Position numbers and translations under genes: made by a program. Positions 62,812-64,000 of a stretch of 64,000 bases of DNA are shown here, piece by piece (the first letter of the stretch is position 1; every line of letters starts with the position of its first letter). The notes beneath the pieces were generated by a model. It was not told the origin of the DNA, searched no databases, and saw only the letters and a list, made by a program, of their open reading frames with translations. Where the stretch lies: positions 1 to 64,000 of the forward strand of contig CALOBW010000039.1 in NCBI GenBank assembly GCA_942491525.1, read 5' to 3'. This DNA comes from CAYWBU01 sp942491525. GTDB taxonomy: Bacteria; Desulfobacterota; Desulfomonilia; UBA1062.

Positions 62812-64000
62812 ATGATTCAAACAAAAAAATATTTTACAACTCTGACCTTGTTGATCATTTTTATGCTGAGCGGCCTGCCGGCTGTGCAGGCGGCAGAGGG
62901 TGCGGCCCAGGCCTATCAGGAGGCTAACAGCGCTTACGTGAGTCTCTCGCGTGACGCGGCCAAACGCAAGAATCGTGCGAACTGGATCAAGACCATCAAT
63001 CTCTACGCCCAGGTGTCAAAAAACTATCCCGACTCAAATGTGGCCCCCAAGGCCATGTTCAAGCAGGCCAAGCTATATGAGCAGCTCTACGGCTACTCTT
63101 CCCGGCGCTCGGACCTGCAGGCCGCCATCAGCCTCTACACCAGGCTGGCGGCGCGATACCCCCAGAGTTCGCTGGCGGATGACGGGCTCTACCGCTCGGC
63201 CAGAATTTATGATCAGAAGATGGGCGATAAGCAGTCGGCCTATGATCTCTACCGTCAGGTGATTGAGAAGTTTCCCCACGGAGACATGGCCCAGCAGGCC
63301 CGCGAGGGTATGAATGCCATCCATATCAAGCAGGCCGAACCGCAGGTGGTTCAAAGCAGCGGCGGCCTGGTCGAGGTTCAGAGCGTGCGCAAGTGGACTA
63401 CCGAGGATTATACGCGCATTGTCATCGACCTGGGCAGGGACACCTCCTTCAACAGCTTCTCGCTGCCGGCAAACGCCGAGCACAACAAGCCGCCGCGCCT
63501 GGTGGTGGACATCAACAATGCGCGCACCAAGCCGGGCCTGCCCTACAAGATGAATGTCAACGAGGGCATCCTCAAGTGCGTGCGCGTCAGCCAGAACCAG
63601 AAGGACAAGGTGCGCGTGGTCATGGATCTGACCGAGGGCACCAACTATAACGCCTTCCCGCTCTCCAACCCTTCGCGGCTGGTGGTGGATGTGCGCGGTA
63701 ACGGCCCCATGGTGGCTTCGGTGGACCCCAAGGCCGGCAGCGGCAACGGTATCAAGAAGGTGCGCTCGGGAGTGCCCTCCACCATGCCGGATGACGTGGC
63801 CTCGATTGCCAAGCAGCTCTCACTCAAGATCTCAACCATTGTGATTGATCCCGGCCATGGCGGCAAGGATCCGGGCGCCATCGGCAGGGGCGGCATCAAG
63901 GAGAAAGAGCTGACCCTGGAGATTTCCAAGCGTTTGGCCAAGCAGCTCAGGGGTGAGGGTTTTACGGTCTATCTGACCCGTGAGAGCGATATTTTTGTGC
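62812..64000 (+). CDS. N-acetylmuramoyl-L-alanine amidase (TPR-AMIN-Amidase_3), 3' end beyond the window
   Basis: Open to the window edge (396 codons seen). A signal peptide (residues 1-25, cleaved after AVQA) is followed by TPR-like repeats (about 30-160, Y-x-A-x-Y-P-D-S/Q-S pattern), an AMIN domain (about 185-290) that targets septal peptidoglycan, and the start of Amidase_3 with TIVIDPGHGGKDPGAIG (zinc His and Glu region, about 343-360) and TLEISKRLAKQL. It cuts the bond between muramic acid and the stem peptide during cell separation. AGGGTGA precedes the ATG. The extra TPR block before AMIN is the only unusual point. Confidence 0.9.
   Translation, partial: MIQTKKYFTTLTLLIIFMLSGLPAVQAAEGAAQAYQEANSAYVSLSRDAAKRKNRANWIKTINLYAQVSKNYPDSNVAPKAMFKQAKLYEQLYGYSSRRSDLQAAISLYTRLAARYPQSSLADDGLYRSARIYDQKMGDKQSAYDLYRQVIEKFPHGDMAQQAREGMNAIHIKQAEPQVVQSSGGLVEVQSVRKWTTEDYTRIVIDLGRDTSFNSFSLPANAEHNKPPRLVVDINNARTKPGLPYKMNVNEGILKCVRVSQNQKDKVRVVMDLTEGTNYNAFPLSNPSRLVVDVRGNGPMVASVDPKAGSGNGIKKVRSGVPSTMPDDVASIAKQLSLKISTIVIDPGHGGKDPGAIGRGGIKEKELTLEISKRLAKQLRGEGFTVYLTRESDIFV

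Overview
The window is a bacterial chromosome segment, roughly 60% GC and densely coded, from a Gram-negative, flagellated, probably anaerobic organism. The order pgpA-cinA-thpR-recA-pilT-recX-alaS matches what I recall for Geobacter/Desulfuromonas-type bacteria (Desulfuromonadota, formerly Deltaproteobacteria). An aldehyde:ferredoxin oxidoreductase operon, many signalling proteins (two GGDEF proteins, a hybrid kinase, a chemoreceptor) and an RND/porin system fit that placement. This is inference from gene order and families. No rRNA, tRNA or CRISPR array was found.

Layout. 1-5974: a membrane-anchored sialidase-like protein, then a run of small accessory genes (three GNAT acetyltransferases, an M24 peptidase-like protein, a thioesterase, membrane proteins). 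Five copies of a 15-bp repeat, GTGTCAGGCCTACAC, sit just after stop codons here. 6048-10760: Cache-GGDEF protein, MBL hydrolase, DUF523/DUF1722 protein, hybrid histidine kinase. 10757-16078 (minus): TetR, RND exporter, LolA-like protein and porin with 4-base overlaps, behind a clear promoter with an inverted-repeat operator. 16253-22769: asnS, a ModE-like regulator, pgpA, cinA, thpR, recA, pilT and a frameshifted recX. 22766-27056: alaS, hisB, hisA, HIT protein. 27053-29893 (minus): tungsten/molybdenum AOR, MoaD-like and ThiF-like proteins behind a well-folded Moco-type riboswitch. 29945-38899: fused radical SAM protein, RodZ-like protein, mgtE, recO, glyQS, HD phosphohydrolase. 38947-41463: a frameshifted SDR gene and a small integron with a decayed intI and two gene cassettes. 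41582-51067: M42-like peptidase, chemoreceptor, PAS-GGDEF protein, HhH protein, sodium symporter with a 59-residue partner, TrmO-like protein, Na/Pi cotransporter, radical SAM protein. 51124-56070: hisS, aspS, LysM lipoprotein, icd. 56136-62023 (minus): LapA-like, RlmI-like, mobB, fliW, flgL, amidohydrolase, recR, ybaB. 62053-64000: coaX and the start of a cell-wall amidase.

The most interesting content is the integron relic at 39905-41463. Two internal deletions remove most of its integrase, but both cassettes are structurally complete: the first bases of each cassette are the exact reverse complement of the first half-site of its own attC. One cassette encodes an orphan tyrosine-recombinase core-binding domain. 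Next in interest are the dispersed 15-bp repeat family, the riboswitch-controlled AOR operon, and a recX gene interrupted at a run of nine A. No gap longer than 300 bases lacks a gene.
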